DNA from: Rhodanobacteraceae bacterium
GTDB lineage: Bacteria; Pseudomonadota; Gammaproteobacteria; Xanthomonadales; Xanthomonadaceae
Assembly: GCA_024233975.1 (NCBI GenBank)
Contig: JACKOX010000017.1
Coordinates: 1-62,248, forward strand
DNA length: 62,248 nt
Reading direction: 5' to 3'
Position numbers and translations under genes: made by a program. Shown piece after piece: positions 8,157-16,985 of the stretch (the stretch's first letter is position 1; the number at the start of each line of letters is the position of its first letter). The notes below the pieces were generated by a model. It was not told the origin of the DNA, ran no database searches, and was given only the letters and a program-made list of their open reading frames with translations.

Positions 8157-8932
8157 TGTCCGACGCCATTTCCGCCATTCTGAACATAGCCGCCTACCGA
8201 TTTGTGGAGATCACGGATCCGCCGGCGCTGGTCGCCGCGATCGGTGCCGCCTGCGAAGCACGGTCGTTGAAGGGCACGGTGCTCGTCGCCGGCGAGGGCA
8301 TCAATCTGTTCCTGGCTGGCCAACCGGAAGACATTCACGGCTTCCTCGACTGGCTGCGTGCCGACGCCCGTTTCGCCGACATCGAGGCGAAGTTCAGCGA
8401 GAGCGAGGGCATTCCGTTCGGTCGGCTGCTGGTCAAGCACAAGCGCGAGATCATCACCTTCCGTCAGGATGGCATCCGCCCGATCCGGGGCCGCGCGCCA
8501 TCGGTTGAGCCGTCAACGCTGAAGCGCTGGCTCGACCAGGGACACGACGATGTCGGCCGCGAAGTGGTGATGGTCGATACCCGCAACGAACAGGAGATCG
8601 CACATGGCAGCTTTGCCGGTGCGCTGACCCTGCCCATCGTCAAGTTCACCGAACTGGGTGACGCGCTGGAAGCGCACCGCGGCGAATTGGCTGGCAAGAC
8701 GGTGGTCAGCTTCTGCACTGGCGGCATCCGCTGCGAGAAGGCGGCGATCTGGATGAACGAGGCCGGCTACGGCGACGTGCTGCAGCTGGAAGGCGGCATC
8801 CTCGGTTATTTCGAGAAAGTCGGCGGCGCGCACTACGATGGTGGCTGCTTCGTCTTTGATCAGCGCGTGGCGCTGACGCCCGAGCTGGCGCCGATTGAGT
8901 CCGTTGATCCGGAGCAGGCGCCACGTTCGTAG
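8156..8932 (+). CDS. trhO: tRNA uridine(34) hydroxylase, rhodanese family
   Basis: 258-residue protein of the TrhO (YceA) family, which uses oxygen to form 5-hydroxyuridine at wobble position 34 of certain tRNAs. The N-terminal acylphosphatase-like domain (ILNIAAYRFVEI, GTVLVAGEGINLFLAG) is followed by a rhodanese domain with the active-site loop CTGGIRCEKA around residue 190 and LEGGILGYFEKVGG after it. The C-terminal part carries GGCFVFDQRVAL, usual in the family. It may be translated from a leaderless message (see the promoter entry). Stop is TAG. Confidence 0.93.
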   Translation: MSDAISAILNIAAYRFVEITDPPALVAAIGAACEARSLKGTVLVAGEGINLFLAGQPEDIHGFLDWLRADARFADIEAKFSESEGIPFGRLLVKHKREIITFRQDGIRPIRGRAPSVEPSTLKRWLDQGHDDVGREVVMVDTRNEQEIAHGSFAGALTLPIVKFTELGDALEAHRGELAGKTVVSFCTGGIRCEKAAIWMNEAGYGDVLQLEGGILGYFEKVGGAHYDGGCFVFDQRVALTPELAPIESVDPEQAPRS

Positions 8933-9240
8933 CGCCCTGATGCAAAGCCGGGCGCAAGTCCCCCGCGATCTGGAGCGCATCCAAGAGATTCGTTGGTGCG
9001 TTCGAAAGGTGTCGAGCAAGCGAGAGCCCATCGCAGACGTAGCGGTCTGCAAGTCGCACGATTCTCGTGATTCGGTGGGCGAGGACCGTGCAGTTGGCCC
9101 GATCCGGTGCTGGCGTGGCTGCCGGCTTCGCCTTCTGGTGGCGCTGCTAACTTCATGAAAACGTGAAAGTTAAGCCGGAATCCTGATTGCTGGCACGCGC
9201 ATTGCTGCTCCTTCCGCGGACCCAACGAAGGAGGAAGGCC
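8933..9240 (+). other. Gene-free gap of about 308 bases
   Basis: No credible reading frame. The open frames here are shadows without start context. The only structure I see is the inverted repeat at 9148..9172 and the AAGGAGGAAGG ribosome-binding region just before 9241. A promoter for the DUF4398/OmpA pair must lie here, but I cannot define its hexamers. Confidence 0.5.
9148..9172. promoter_or_regulatory. Operator-like inverted repeat upstream of DUF4398 gene
   Basis: TAACTT (9148..9153) and AAGTTA (9167..9172) form an inverted repeat around an AT-richer spacer, in otherwise GC-rich DNA about 70-90 bases before the ATG at 9241. This fits an operator or part of a promoter, but no regulator is identifiable. 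Confidence 0.25.
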
Positions 9241-9606
9241 ATGTCCCGCTGGACATCACCGATAGCCGTCCTGCTGCTTTGCCTGCCGCTGGCAGCCATG
9301 GCAGGCAAGGACGACGCCGAGAAGGAACTGATTGCCGCACGCGCCAATGTCGCCGCCGCCGAGCGCGCGGATGCCGGTGAGCGTGCTTCGCAGGAACTGA
9401 ACGCTGCCCGCGACATGCTCGCCCGGGCCGAAGGTTCGTTTTCCGACCACGACTGGGACGACGCCGAGCTGGAAGCGCAGCGTGCCGGCCTCGATGGTCG
9501 CCTGGCCGAGGCGCGGGCGCGCCAGCAGGCCAACGAGAGCGTGCTGAAGGAACTGGAAACCACCATCGAAACGCTGCGTGCGGAAATCGCGCGCGAGGGA
9601 GCCTGA
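9241..9606 (+). CDS. Small exported DUF4398-type coiled-coil protein
   Basis: 121 residues starting at 9241 after an excellent AAGGAGGAAGG ribosome-binding site. A signal peptide (WTSPIAVLLLCLPLAAMAG) is followed by a helical, Ala/Glu-rich mature part with two antiparallel-looking coiled-coil halves (KELIAARANVAAAERADAGE; LEAQRAGLDGRLAEARARQQ). The AARANVAAAE...ASQELNAARDMLARAE pattern is that of DUF4398 envelope proteins. It sits two bases before the OmpA-domain lipoprotein gene, as commonly seen for this pair, which suggests a shared envelope role. Confidence 0.8.
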   Translation: MSRWTSPIAVLLLCLPLAAMAGKDDAEKELIAARANVAAAERADAGERASQELNAARDMLARAEGSFSDHDWDDAELEAQRAGLDGRLAEARARQQANESVLKELETTIETLRAEIAREGA

Positions 9607-9608
9607 TC

Positions 9609-10562
9609 ATGAACCGCTTTGACGTTCGACGACATCTTCGTGGTGGCATCGCATTGGCGCTGTCCACCGGTCTTCTGGTTGCTTGCGCCGGTTCGCAGCA
9701 GCGGCCGCCGGAGCTGGTCCGCCTGGAGAACCAGCTGGCGCGGCTGCAGTCCGATCCGGTGGTCTCCGCCGAGGCGCCGAAGGAATTGCAGCAGGCCGCC
9801 AACGCGGTTCGCAACCTGTCCGAGCATGGCGACGGCATGAAGTCGCGCGTGTTCGACCACAACGTCTACATGGCTGACCGGCTGCTGCAGATCGCTGAAG
9901 CCGAAGGCCAGAGCCGTTTCGCCCGTGAGCGCATCGATACCCTGAGCGCCGAGCGCGAGCGCCTGGTGGCCGAGGCGAGGGCAAAGGAAGCTGACCGCGC
10001 CCGCCACGAGGCCAACATGGCCCGTCGCGATGCCAACGCGGCGCTGGCGCAGGCGGATGCTGATCGGCGTGATGCGGCCATGGCCCGTGAACAGGCGGAA
10101 GCCGAGCGTCGCGAAGCGACGCTGGCGCGTCAGCAGGCCGAGGCGGCGCGCGCCGAACTGCGCGCCATGCAGGACATGATCGACGACTTGCAGGCCAAAC
10201 AGACCGAGCGCGGTCTGGTGGTGACGCTTGGCGACGTGCTGTTTGAAACCGACAAGGCTGTGCTCAAGCCAGGCGCCATGCACAACCTCGACAAGCTGGT
10301 GGCTGCGCTGAGCGAACATCCGGATACGACGGTGGCCATCGAGGGCCATACCGATTCCACCGGCAGCGACAGCTACAACATGGACTTGTCGCGACGCCGT
10401 GCCGAGTCCGTGGTCAGCTACCTGGTGGGCCAGGGCATCGATCGTTCGCGCTTGAGCGCCAAGGGTCTCGGCGAGGGCTATCCGGTGGCCAGCAACGACA
10501 CGTCCGCGGGTCGCCAGCAGAATCGTCGCGTGGAGATGATCATCCAGAACGCGGCGGGCTGA
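9609..10562 (+). CDS. OmpA-family outer-membrane lipoprotein
   Basis: 317 residues. Lipoprotein signal with lipobox LLVAC (Cys at about residue 26), then a DUF4398-like helical region, then a long coiled coil rich in R/E/A repeats (roughly residues 100-195; repeated MARRDANAA, MAREQAEAE, LARQQAEAA units). Last comes a C-terminal OmpA peptidoglycan-binding domain (VVTLGDVLFETDKAVLKPG, IEGHTDSTGSDSYN, LSRRRAESVVSYLV, NRRVEMII). Expected to be anchored in the outer membrane by lipid and to grip peptidoglycan through the OmpA domain, with the coiled coil spanning the gap. Co-transcribed with the preceding DUF4398 gene; followed by a clear terminator. Confidence 0.9.
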   Translation: MNRFDVRRHLRGGIALALSTGLLVACAGSQQRPPELVRLENQLARLQSDPVVSAEAPKELQQAANAVRNLSEHGDGMKSRVFDHNVYMADRLLQIAEAEGQSRFARERIDTLSAERERLVAEARAKEADRARHEANMARRDANAALAQADADRRDAAMAREQAEAERREATLARQQAEAARAELRAMQDMIDDLQAKQTERGLVVTLGDVLFETDKAVLKPGAMHNLDKLVAALSEHPDTTVAIEGHTDSTGSDSYNMDLSRRRAESVVSYLVGQGIDRSRLSAKGLGEGYPVASNDTSAGRQQNRRVEMIIQNAAG

Positions 10563-10587
10563 ATCGCTTCCATGCAATGAAGCCAAC

Positions 10588-10628
10588 AGCGCCCGGCATG
10601 CACGCCAGCATGCCGGGCGCTTTGCTGT
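10588..10628 (+). terminator. Intrinsic terminator after the OmpA lipoprotein gene
   Basis: 14-bp perfect stem AGCGCCCGGCATGC / GCATGCCGGGCGCT (10588..10601 and 10608..10621) with a 6-base loop, followed by a short T-rich TTGCTGTG tail. It also lies between convergent genes, so it may serve the DUF502 gene on the other strand. Confidence 0.8.
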
Positions 10629-10634
10629 GTCGGC

Positions 10635-11366
10635 TCAGGTGCTGGTTTGCGCCGTCGTCGTCGTGCCGTCATCGCCGTCCAGCTTGCCGGCAACCGCAGC
10701 CGATGCGCGCTCCGCGGCGGACAACGCGACTTCAAAGGGAATTTCGCTGGGTGACACGGCACCGCCGGAAATGATCAACGCCATGGCCTGGTCGACGGTC
10801 CAGTCGGTCGGCGTCAGGCGATCCACCGGCACGACCTCGAGATAGCCGGACGTCGGGTTCGGCGTCGTTGGCACATAGACCATCGCCAGTTCGCGGCCAC
10901 TCCCTTTCTCGCGCACGGTGCGGGTAACGAAACCGACGGCCTTCATTTCCTTGTGCGGGAAGTCGATCAGCACTACGCGCTGCGAGCCTTCAGGCTTGGT
11001 CTGCAGCACCGCCAGCAGCTTCTTGGTGCCGCCATAGATGGACTGCACCAGCGGAATGCGCTCGATCACCGCGTCGACCACGCTGAGCAGGCGCTTGCCG
11101 ACCACGCGGTGGGCCAGCCAGCCCAGCAGGTACAGGAAGGTCAGCGTCACCAGCACGGCGAGCATGAATCGCAGCCAGTCGGTGGTGAGCAGGAAGCCGA
11201 AGAACGGAATCGACCTGGCGGCGCGGGTGAGCAGGGCATCGACCCAGGGCGCGCTGAGCTGGCCGAGCTGCTTCAGCACGAACTCGAAGACGACGAAGGT
11301 CAGCCACAGCGGAAAGACCGTGAGGATGCCGGTGAGGATGTATCGCTGGAGATGGGCGGGTCGCAT
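10635..11366 (-). CDS. DUF502 membrane protein
   Basis: 243 residues with two N-terminal membrane segments (YILTGILTVFPLWLTFVVFE; FMLAVLVTLTFLYLLGWL). These are followed by the characteristic DUF502 block: GKRLLSVVDAVIERIPLVQSIY, then QRVVLIDFPHKEMKAVGFVT and VPTTPNPTSGYLEVVP. Function unknown in the family; it is an inner-membrane protein with a cytosolic or periplasmic beta-rich domain. The final ~30 residues are low-complexity (DDGTTTTAQTST). Single gene, convergent with the OmpA operon. Confidence 0.88.
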   Translation of the reverse strand: MRPAHLQRYILTGILTVFPLWLTFVVFEFVLKQLGQLSAPWVDALLTRAARSIPFFGFLLTTDWLRFMLAVLVTLTFLYLLGWLAHRVVGKRLLSVVDAVIERIPLVQSIYGGTKKLLAVLQTKPEGSQRVVLIDFPHKEMKAVGFVTRTVREKGSGRELAMVYVPTTPNPTSGYLEVVPVDRLTPTDWTVDQAMALIISGGAVSPSEIPFEVALSAAERASAAVAGKLDGDDGTTTTAQTST

Positions 11367-11445
11367 GGCGACAGTCTAGCGGCAGTCGCATTGAAGGAGA
11401 GGCACGCCTGTTCAGCGAAGCCTCAGTCCCGACATCGCGCGTGCG

Positions 11446-13368
11446 TCATTTCGCGACCCAGCGGAAGCTCACGTCGTCGTAGCCGCGATCGATGTCCAGT
11501 TGGCGTTCCTGCAGCAGCGGACCGGCGGCAACGCGCCGGGGACAGGGCTGCGCGGCGTCGCCGCTGGCGATGCAGGCGTTGGTCCACTCGGCGAGGCCGG
11601 CCTGGTTCTGTGGACGCTCGGTCGGCGCCGGCAGGCGATAGCTGCGCCCGTCACGCTGACCGACCCAGTCGAGGTAGGCCAGTGCATCGGCGGCGCTCAC
11701 GCAGACCACCGGATCGTTGTCGGCCTGCTCGAATCCCGGTTCGCGCCAGCTGCGACGATCAAAGATGCGCAGCGGTGACAGCTGGTTCCGGCAGCGGCTG
11801 TCCTCGCGCTTCGTGGCATCGACGAACGCTGCGTACTGCTTTCGCGTCACCAGGCCACTGAGGCTGACGGATGAACGTTGCGCGTTGGTCGGTGGTTGTT
11901 TCGCGGGCGCTTCGGCGATTTGAGGCGGCTCCTCGTCTTCGGGCGCATAGCCCAGCGATTGCAGCAGCTGTTCCGCTCGCTTGGCGTCCTTGTCGTTACC
12001 GCTGATCTGCGCCTGCCGCTGTTCGGACACCAGAAGGCCGGTCAGTCGGCGCTGGAAGCGGGTGTAGGGAGCGTTCAGGGCTTCGCCAAAGCGTTCGTGC
12101 CAGCCGGTCGCCAGTTCCTTGCGTTCGCGCAGCGCCTTGTCGTCGCCGGCGGCAAAGTCGAGTTCGGCCTGTTCGCCCAGCCAGTCGATCTGCCGCGAGA
12201 GTCCAGTGATTGCGACGGTGTCCTGCGGATCGCTTTCCAATTTGGCGAGCCAGGCCTCCAGCTGTTCCGGCTCCGCCGGTTGGGAAACGCTGGTGGGCAG
12301 CCCATCACCATTGGCGGTCCCGGATTCCTCCGGCTTGTTGGCGGCATCGTCAACGGCGGCCATCACCGCGCTGGTATCGACCGGCGCGGGCGCGGGTGGT
12401 CGCGTGAGATTGACCACCAGCAGCATCAGCGAGGAAACCGCCGCGGCGCCCAGCAACCAGCGCGTGGTTGGCCGACGCCAGAAGGGATGGCTGCGGAAGA
12501 GGTGCCAGTACTCGCCGAAGCTGGCGGCGGCGCCGTTCATGCGCTTTTCCACGCGGTCCAGCGCGGCGCGCATCGCGGCGGCATTGCGGAAGCGGCGGCC
12601 GCGCGACTTGGCCATGGCGCGGTCGATGAACGGCTGCCAATGGGCCAGATGGCGTGGCAGTCGCGGGATGGGGTCGTGGGCGTGTTTGAGCGCGAGGGCG
12701 AGCGGATCGGTGGCGCGGAACGGCAGGTCGCCGACCAGCATTTCGTAGGCCAGCACGCCGACGCTGTAGAGGTCGGCGCGACCGTCCACGCGCTCGCCAC
12801 GCGACTGCTCGGGCGCCATGTAGCCGCCGCTGCCGAGCGTCATGCCGGCGCTGGTCAGGCGCGCGGCGATCCGCGACGACAGCGCGATGCCGAAATCCGC
12901 GAGCATGGGGCGATCATCGCCGTCGAACAGCACGTTTTCGGCCTTCACATCGCGATGCACCACGCCACGCGCGTGCGCGTAGGCGAGGGCGTCGAGCAGC
13001 GTGCGCAGCAGCGACAGCACGTTCGCCTGGTTGGTGCTCAGGTCGCGATGGCTGAGGTCGCCGCGCGGCAGGAAGGCCATCACGTAGTAGAGCCGGCCAT
13101 CGCCGGTGCGCCCCACTTCGAAGATGTGCACGATGTGCGGGTGCTCCAGCCGCGCGATGGTGCGCGCCTCGTGTTCGAAGCGCTGCGCTTGCTGCTCGTC
13201 CACGCTGGCCATCGGCAGCATGACCTTGATTGCCACCTGGCGGTCCAGCGATTCCTGGACCGCCAGCCAGACGGTGGCCATGCCGCCCTGTCCGACTTTC
13301 CGCACCACGCGGTAGCCAGGAATCACGGGCGCATCCGGTAGTAGTGTCGGCTGCGGCGTTTCGTTCAC
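11446..13368 (-). CDS. Membrane Ser/Thr kinase with FGE-like sensor end
   Basis: 640 residues from a GTG start. Cytosolic Hanks-type kinase domain (about 18-280): glycine loop VGQGGMATVWLA, lysine in VAIKVM, catalytic HRDVKAEN (an RD kinase), DFGIAL and APEQSRGE. One transmembrane helix follows near residue 310 (WLLGAAAVSSLMLLVVNL). After it comes a long Glu/Asp/Gln-rich helical linker, then a C-terminal domain resembling FGE-sulfatase/SUMF1 folds (VSLSGLVTRKQYAAFVDAT; VCVSAADALAYLDWVGQRDG; YDDVSFRWVAK), probably periplasmic. The linker and C-terminal cysteines suggest an external sensing role. It could phosphorylate partners of the two FHA cyclases at 340..2164, but that is inference. Confidence 0.88.
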   Translation of the reverse strand: MNETPQPTLLPDAPVIPGYRVVRKVGQGGMATVWLAVQESLDRQVAIKVMLPMASVDEQQAQRFEHEARTIARLEHPHIVHIFEVGRTGDGRLYYVMAFLPRGDLSHRDLSTNQANVLSLLRTLLDALAYAHARGVVHRDVKAENVLFDGDDRPMLADFGIALSSRIAARLTSAGMTLGSGGYMAPEQSRGERVDGRADLYSVGVLAYEMLVGDLPFRATDPLALALKHAHDPIPRLPRHLAHWQPFIDRAMAKSRGRRFRNAAAMRAALDRVEKRMNGAAASFGEYWHLFRSHPFWRRPTTRWLLGAAAVSSLMLLVVNLTRPPAPAPVDTSAVMAAVDDAANKPEESGTANGDGLPTSVSQPAEPEQLEAWLAKLESDPQDTVAITGLSRQIDWLGEQAELDFAAGDDKALRERKELATGWHERFGEALNAPYTRFQRRLTGLLVSEQRQAQISGNDKDAKRAEQLLQSLGYAPEDEEPPQIAEAPAKQPPTNAQRSSVSLSGLVTRKQYAAFVDATKREDSRCRNQLSPLRIFDRRSWREPGFEQADNDPVVCVSAADALAYLDWVGQRDGRSYRLPAPTERPQNQAGLAEWTNACIASGDAAQPCPRRVAAGPLLQERQLDIDRGYDDVSFRWVAK

Positions 13369-13447
13369 GGATTGGGTTCCCTCTGCGCCGACAGGTTAAC
13401 CCAGCCGGCGCCCTTCGGGAGGGCGTCCGTTCACGTGTTCGGTGGCG

Positions 13448-13927
13448 TCAGGCAGCTTGCACGACTTCCGGCGCTGGCCGGGCAGCCGGCTTGCGCCGCA
13501 CATAGACCTGCTTGCGCACCCTGGCCACTGTTTCGCCTTCCGCATCCACCACGTCGACCGGCAGCCAGTGCAGGTGTTTCGCACCGCTGGCCGTGGCCGC
13601 GATGATGTCGTCCAGCACCGACTGGTGGAGCCGGAAGCGGGCGCTGACGGTGCCCTTTCCGGGCTTCACGAAGTCGATCTCCGAGGTCTTGTCCCAGACC
13701 AGATAGTCGCGCCCGAGGACGTGCAGCAGGATCAGCATCCAGAACGGGTCGGTCATCGAGAACAGGCTGCCGCCGTAGTGGGTGCCGACGAAATTCATGT
13801 TGAAGCGGCGCTGGCGCAGCTCGACGCGAACTTCGCGCCAGTCGTCCGACCAGTGGGTGACGCGGATGCCCGGCGAGCGGAACGGCGACCAGATATTCAT
13901 CAGTCGCCGCAGGGTGGAGGGTTTCAT
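13448..13927 (-). CDS. DUF4442 hotdog-fold thioesterase-like protein
   Basis: 159 residues with the DUF4442 hotdog signature: N-terminal LMNIWSPFRSPGIRV, then VELRQRRFNMNFVGTHYGGSLFSMTDPFWMLI and DKTSEIDFVKPGKGTVSARF. The HYGG...D arrangement is the usual substrate site of acyl-CoA thioesterase relatives. The real substrate is unknown. Cytosolic, no signal peptide; tail is Pro/Ala-rich. Lies alone between the kinase gene and the thioredoxin gene, all on the minus strand. Confidence 0.82.
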   Translation of the reverse strand: MKPSTLRRLMNIWSPFRSPGIRVTHWSDDWREVRVELRQRRFNMNFVGTHYGGSLFSMTDPFWMLILLHVLGRDYLVWDKTSEIDFVKPGKGTVSARFRLHQSVLDDIIAATASGAKHLHWLPVDVVDAEGETVARVRKQVYVRRKPAARPAPEVVQAA

Positions 13928-13994
13928 GGGCTGAGGGTGCGCGGGGAGGGGATACGCACTCTACCATACGCATACGTACGGTTTGTCGGTGGCG

Positions 13995-14894
13995 CTAGAA
14001 GAGCAGGGTCGACATGCGCCGGCGGTAGCGGCTGACCAGTGCCGGGTCGTCGACGATGCGGAAGGCGCGGATCAGCGTCTTCTGCGCCAGCCCGTCGCCA
14101 TGCGCGCGGTGTTTGGACAGCATCGTGAGCAACCGCTCCAAGCCGGCTTCGCTGTTGCCTTCGAGCAACTCGCGCAGCGCCAACTGGTGCAGGGCGATGG
14201 GATCGTTGTCGAGATCGCCACGGCCACGCAGGCTGGGCAGGTCGGGCGCGTTGCCGATTTCGGAGGCCAGCTCGATGCGCGCCTGCGCGTTCTGGGCGCG
14301 CTCGTCGGTGGCGAGATTGGCGGGCAGGGCATCCAGCAAGCGCTTCGCCTGCTCGAAATCACCGGTGCGGGTCAGGGCCAGCGCGAGGTCGAGCTTGAGC
14401 GCGGCGTCATCGGGCTTTGCGGCCAGTGCCGCCTGTGCCCTGGCCAGTTCGGCCTGCGGATCGATGTTGTCTGCAGGCGCTTCGTCGCCATCGACGCCGG
14501 CAGCGCCATCGACGCCGGCCAGCTGCGGCGCAGCTGGTTCGACACCGTGCTGCGACAGGAACTTGCGCAGTTCGCCTTCCGGCAGCGCGCCGGGAAAGCC
14601 ATCGACGATCTGACCGTCCTTCAGCAGCATCACCGTTGGTACCGAGCGGATCTGGAAATAGCCGGCGAGCTGCTGCTCCTTGTCGACATCCACCTTGGCC
14701 AGCGTGAAGGCGCCGTTGTAGTCGGCGGCCAGCTTTTCGAGGATCGGCCCGAGGCTCTTGCAGGGCCCGCACCAGGTCGCCCAGAAGTCGACCAGCACCG
14801 GCGTGTTCATCGACGCCTCAAGGACATCCTGCTGGAAGCGTTCGGTGGTGACGTCGATGACGTTGGGCTTGCTGTCGTTGGTATCGGTGGTCAT
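13995..14894 (-). CDS. cnoX: CnoX-like thioredoxin-TPR chaperone
   Basis: 299 residues: thioredoxin domain (1-115) with active site WCGPC (VDFWATWCGPCKSLGPILEK) and the cis-Pro loop SVPTVMLL, then an acidic linker, then a TPR-type helical region (about 145-299; LARAQAALAAKPDDAALKLD). This is the CnoX/YbbN layout. In E. coli that protein is a hypochlorite-activated holdase that hands clients to GroEL. E. coli CnoX lacks the CxxC pair, whereas here both cysteines are present, so reductase activity is likely, as in Caulobacter-type CnoX. Ordinary ATG start. Confidence 0.88.
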   Translation of the reverse strand: MTTDTNDSKPNVIDVTTERFQQDVLEASMNTPVLVDFWATWCGPCKSLGPILEKLAADYNGAFTLAKVDVDKEQQLAGYFQIRSVPTVMLLKDGQIVDGFPGALPEGELRKFLSQHGVEPAAPQLAGVDGAAGVDGDEAPADNIDPQAELARAQAALAAKPDDAALKLDLALALTRTGDFEQAKRLLDALPANLATDERAQNAQARIELASEIGNAPDLPSLRGRGDLDNDPIALHQLALRELLEGNSEAGLERLLTMLSKHRAHGDGLAQKTLIRAFRIVDDPALVSRYRRRMSTLLF

Positions 14895-14970
14895 GGGCGG
14901 GCCATTGTTCGGAATGCCGGAAACATGCGGGCGTGATCGCCGCGATGCAAGGGTGGCGTCGATGTCGCGC

Positions 14971-15231
14971 TCAGCCGAAGCGCAGTTTCATGGTCAGGAT
15001 GGCGGCGGCAAGGCTCAGCGTGATCAGGTTGGCGATGATCATCGGCCAGCTCTCCAGCAGCACGCCATAGACCAGCCAGCAGGCGATTCCGACGGTGAAG
15101 ATCGCGTACATGCCCAGCGAGATGCTGCGCGTGTCGCGGCTGCGGAAGGTCTTCACCGCCTGCGGGATGAAGCTGAAGGTAGTCAATGCGGCGGCAACGA
15201 AGCCGATGAACTCGATCCAGAACGGCGGCAT
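14971..15231 (-). CDS. SemiSWEET-type sugar transporter
   Basis: 86 residues from the ATG at 15231, matching the usual SemiSWEET length; a longer frame to 15303 is possible but adds a polar tail. Three membrane helices (FWIEFIGFVAAALTTFSFIP; SLGMYAIFTVGIACWLVYG; MIIANLITLSLAAAILTMKL). The PQ-loop core SFIPQAVKTFRSRDTRSISL and the conserved WxxYG are present. Works as a homodimer of triple-helix bundles moving sugars across the inner membrane. It follows the ABC permease gene on the same strand. Confidence 0.85.
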   Translation of the reverse strand: MPPFWIEFIGFVAAALTTFSFIPQAVKTFRSRDTRSISLGMYAIFTVGIACWLVYGVLLESWPMIIANLITLSLAAAILTMKLRFG

Positions 15232-15303
15232 GGGATTGGCGGGCTTGTGGCGGGACGCCAATTTCAACATGCCGCGTGGGCAAGGTGCGGACGGTGTCGT
15301 CAA

Positions 15304-16062
15304 TTACTCCGGATATTCGCGACGGCTCAGGTGCCAGATACCGAATACCGCCACCAGCAATCCGCCGGCCAGCCCCAATGACATCGCCCAGGGTGCATTG
15401 CGTCCATCGCCGCCAAAGATCTGCAGCGGCAGCGCCCACGGGTAGTACGGGCCGAAGCGCGCCGACTGGCCGATCAGGAAGCCTGCGACGGTCGCGCCCA
15501 TGCCGGTGGCGACAGCGGCAGTAAAGCTGCGCCAGTTGAGCGCGACGAAAAGCTGGATGCTCAGCATGAACAGTGCCGCCGCTACGGTTTTCAGGATCGG
15601 CCAGTAAAGTTCAGCCATTGGCGGCGATCCGGCCAGGCCGAAGCCGGGCTTCAACAGCATCAGGACGCCACCGCCCAGCGCGATCAGCAGCGGCATCAGC
15701 AGGCTGGCGGCAATCAACAGCGCGGTCAGCACCAGCCACTTCGCCGTCAGCTGTCGGTAACGCGGCACGGGCAGGGCGAACAGGTGCTTCCATTGCTGGT
15801 TGCCGTGCTCGACGGCGGCCAGCAGGGCGGCTTCGAGGGTCAGGAACAGCGGCAACATCAGGAAGGCCCACAGCGACTCGATGGCGCGCGCCAGCATCAT
15901 CCAGGCGTCGTGCGGCTCGATATCGACCGGCTTGCTGAAGCGGAAGGCGATTTGCAGCACGGTCATGGCGACAACCAGTCCCGGTGCGATCAGGCACATC
16001 CACAGCGCCAGCGTGCCGCGCAGTTTCAATAGTTCGGCGCGGAGAACGGCGAGCAGGTTCAT
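15304..16062 (-). CDS. ABC-2 type permease (BcrB/MutG-like)
   Basis: 252 residues, six predicted membrane segments (ALWMCLIAPGLVVAMTVLQIA; FLMLPLFLTLEAALLAAV; WLVLTALLIAASLLMPLLIA; TVAAALFMLSIQLFVALN; ATVAGFLIGQSARF; LGLAGGLLVAVFGIWHL). The N-terminal MNLLAVLRAELLKLRGTLALW and EHGNQQWKHLFALPVPR are typical of the bacitracin/lantibiotic self-protection ABC-2 permeases. The start overlaps the ATPase stop by four bases. It probably exports or clears a hydrophobic compound or envelope-active peptide; substrate unknown. Confidence 0.82.
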   Translation of the reverse strand: MNLLAVLRAELLKLRGTLALWMCLIAPGLVVAMTVLQIAFRFSKPVDIEPHDAWMMLARAIESLWAFLMLPLFLTLEAALLAAVEHGNQQWKHLFALPVPRYRQLTAKWLVLTALLIAASLLMPLLIALGGGVLMLLKPGFGLAGSPPMAELYWPILKTVAAALFMLSIQLFVALNWRSFTAAVATGMGATVAGFLIGQSARFGPYYPWALPLQIFGGDGRNAPWAMSLGLAGGLLVAVFGIWHLSRREYPE

Positions 16063-16985
16063 GCCGCTGCCTCCACGTCGTTGGTTGCGTCGTCGTCGCC
16101 AGTCAGGGCGAAGAACAGCTGCTCCAGCGAGCTGTTCTCCCTTGCCAGATGCGATACGGCGATGCCGTTTTCGACCAGATGACGATTGATGGCCACCTCG
16201 CTGCCGGCGTCAGCATCGAGCAGGATCGCGTCGTCCCTGCGCTGGATGTGTGCTGCGAAGCCTTCCAGCAGCGGCATGGCGCGTGAGGGCTCGTCGCAGC
16301 GGATTTCCAGCAGCGCCCGGTAGCGTTCGCGCAGCTCGTGCAGGCTGCCTTCGAAACGCAGACGACCACGCTGCAGCACGCCGACATGGCTGGCGACCTG
16401 CTCCACTTCGCTGAGCTGGTGGCTGGACACGAAAACCGTGACGCCTTCGGCGGCCAGCTCCGCCAAGAGGCGGCGCAGGTCGATGATGCCGGCGGGATCA
16501 AGGCCGTTGGCCGGCTCGTCGAGGATCAGCAGTCGTGGTTCGCCGAGAAGGGCGAGGGCGATGGCCAGGCGCTGGCGCATGCCCAGCGAGTAGTCGCGGA
16601 CGCGGCGGTCGGCGTCGTTGCTCAGATCCACGCGCGCCAGCACGGCGTCGATGCGCGTGGCAGGCAAGCCCAGCAGGCGGCGGCTGATATCGAGGTTCTG
16701 CCGTCCGCTCAGGTGTGGATACAGCGATGGGCCTTCGACCAGCGCGCCGACCTGATGCAACCACTGGGTGTCGCCATAGCGATGGCGTTCGCCGAACAGT
16801 CGGATCTCGCCGCCATCCGGACGCAGCAGGCCGAGCAGTAGGCGGATGGTGGTGGTCTTGCCGGCGCCATTGGGGCCGAGGAAGCCGTAGATGCTGCCGC
16901 CGGGCACATGGAGATCCAGCGCGTGGACCCCTTTCCCGCCGGGAAAGCGTCGGCTCAGCTGCTGGCATTCGATGGCTGGATTCAC
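16059..16985 (-). CDS. ABC transporter ATP-binding protein (BcrA-like)
   Basis: 308 residues from a GTG start. Walker A GPNGAGKTTT, Q-loop region, signature YSLGMRQRLAIALALLG, Walker B LLILDEPANGLD and H-loop SSHQLSE are all intact. The C-terminal ~80 residues form the small regulatory domain common in BcrA-type subunits. It is the first gene of the transporter operon, divergent from leuS across about 200 bases, and coupled to the permease gene by a four-base overlap. Confidence 0.92.
   Translation of the reverse strand: MNPAIECQQLSRRFPGGKGVHALDLHVPGGSIYGFLGPNGAGKTTTIRLLLGLLRPDGGEIRLFGERHRYGDTQWLHQVGALVEGPSLYPHLSGRQNLDISRRLLGLPATRIDAVLARVDLSNDADRRVRDYSLGMRQRLAIALALLGEPRLLILDEPANGLDPAGIIDLRRLLAELAAEGVTVFVSSHQLSEVEQVASHVGVLQRGRLRFEGSLHELRERYRALLEIRCDEPSRAMPLLEGFAAHIQRRDDAILLDADAGSEVAINRHLVENGIAVSHLARENSSLEQLFFALTGDDDATNDVEAAA

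Noticed and set aside
13400..13425. Small inverted repeat before the kinase gene
   Set aside because: Short and imperfect in GC-rich DNA; could be chance.
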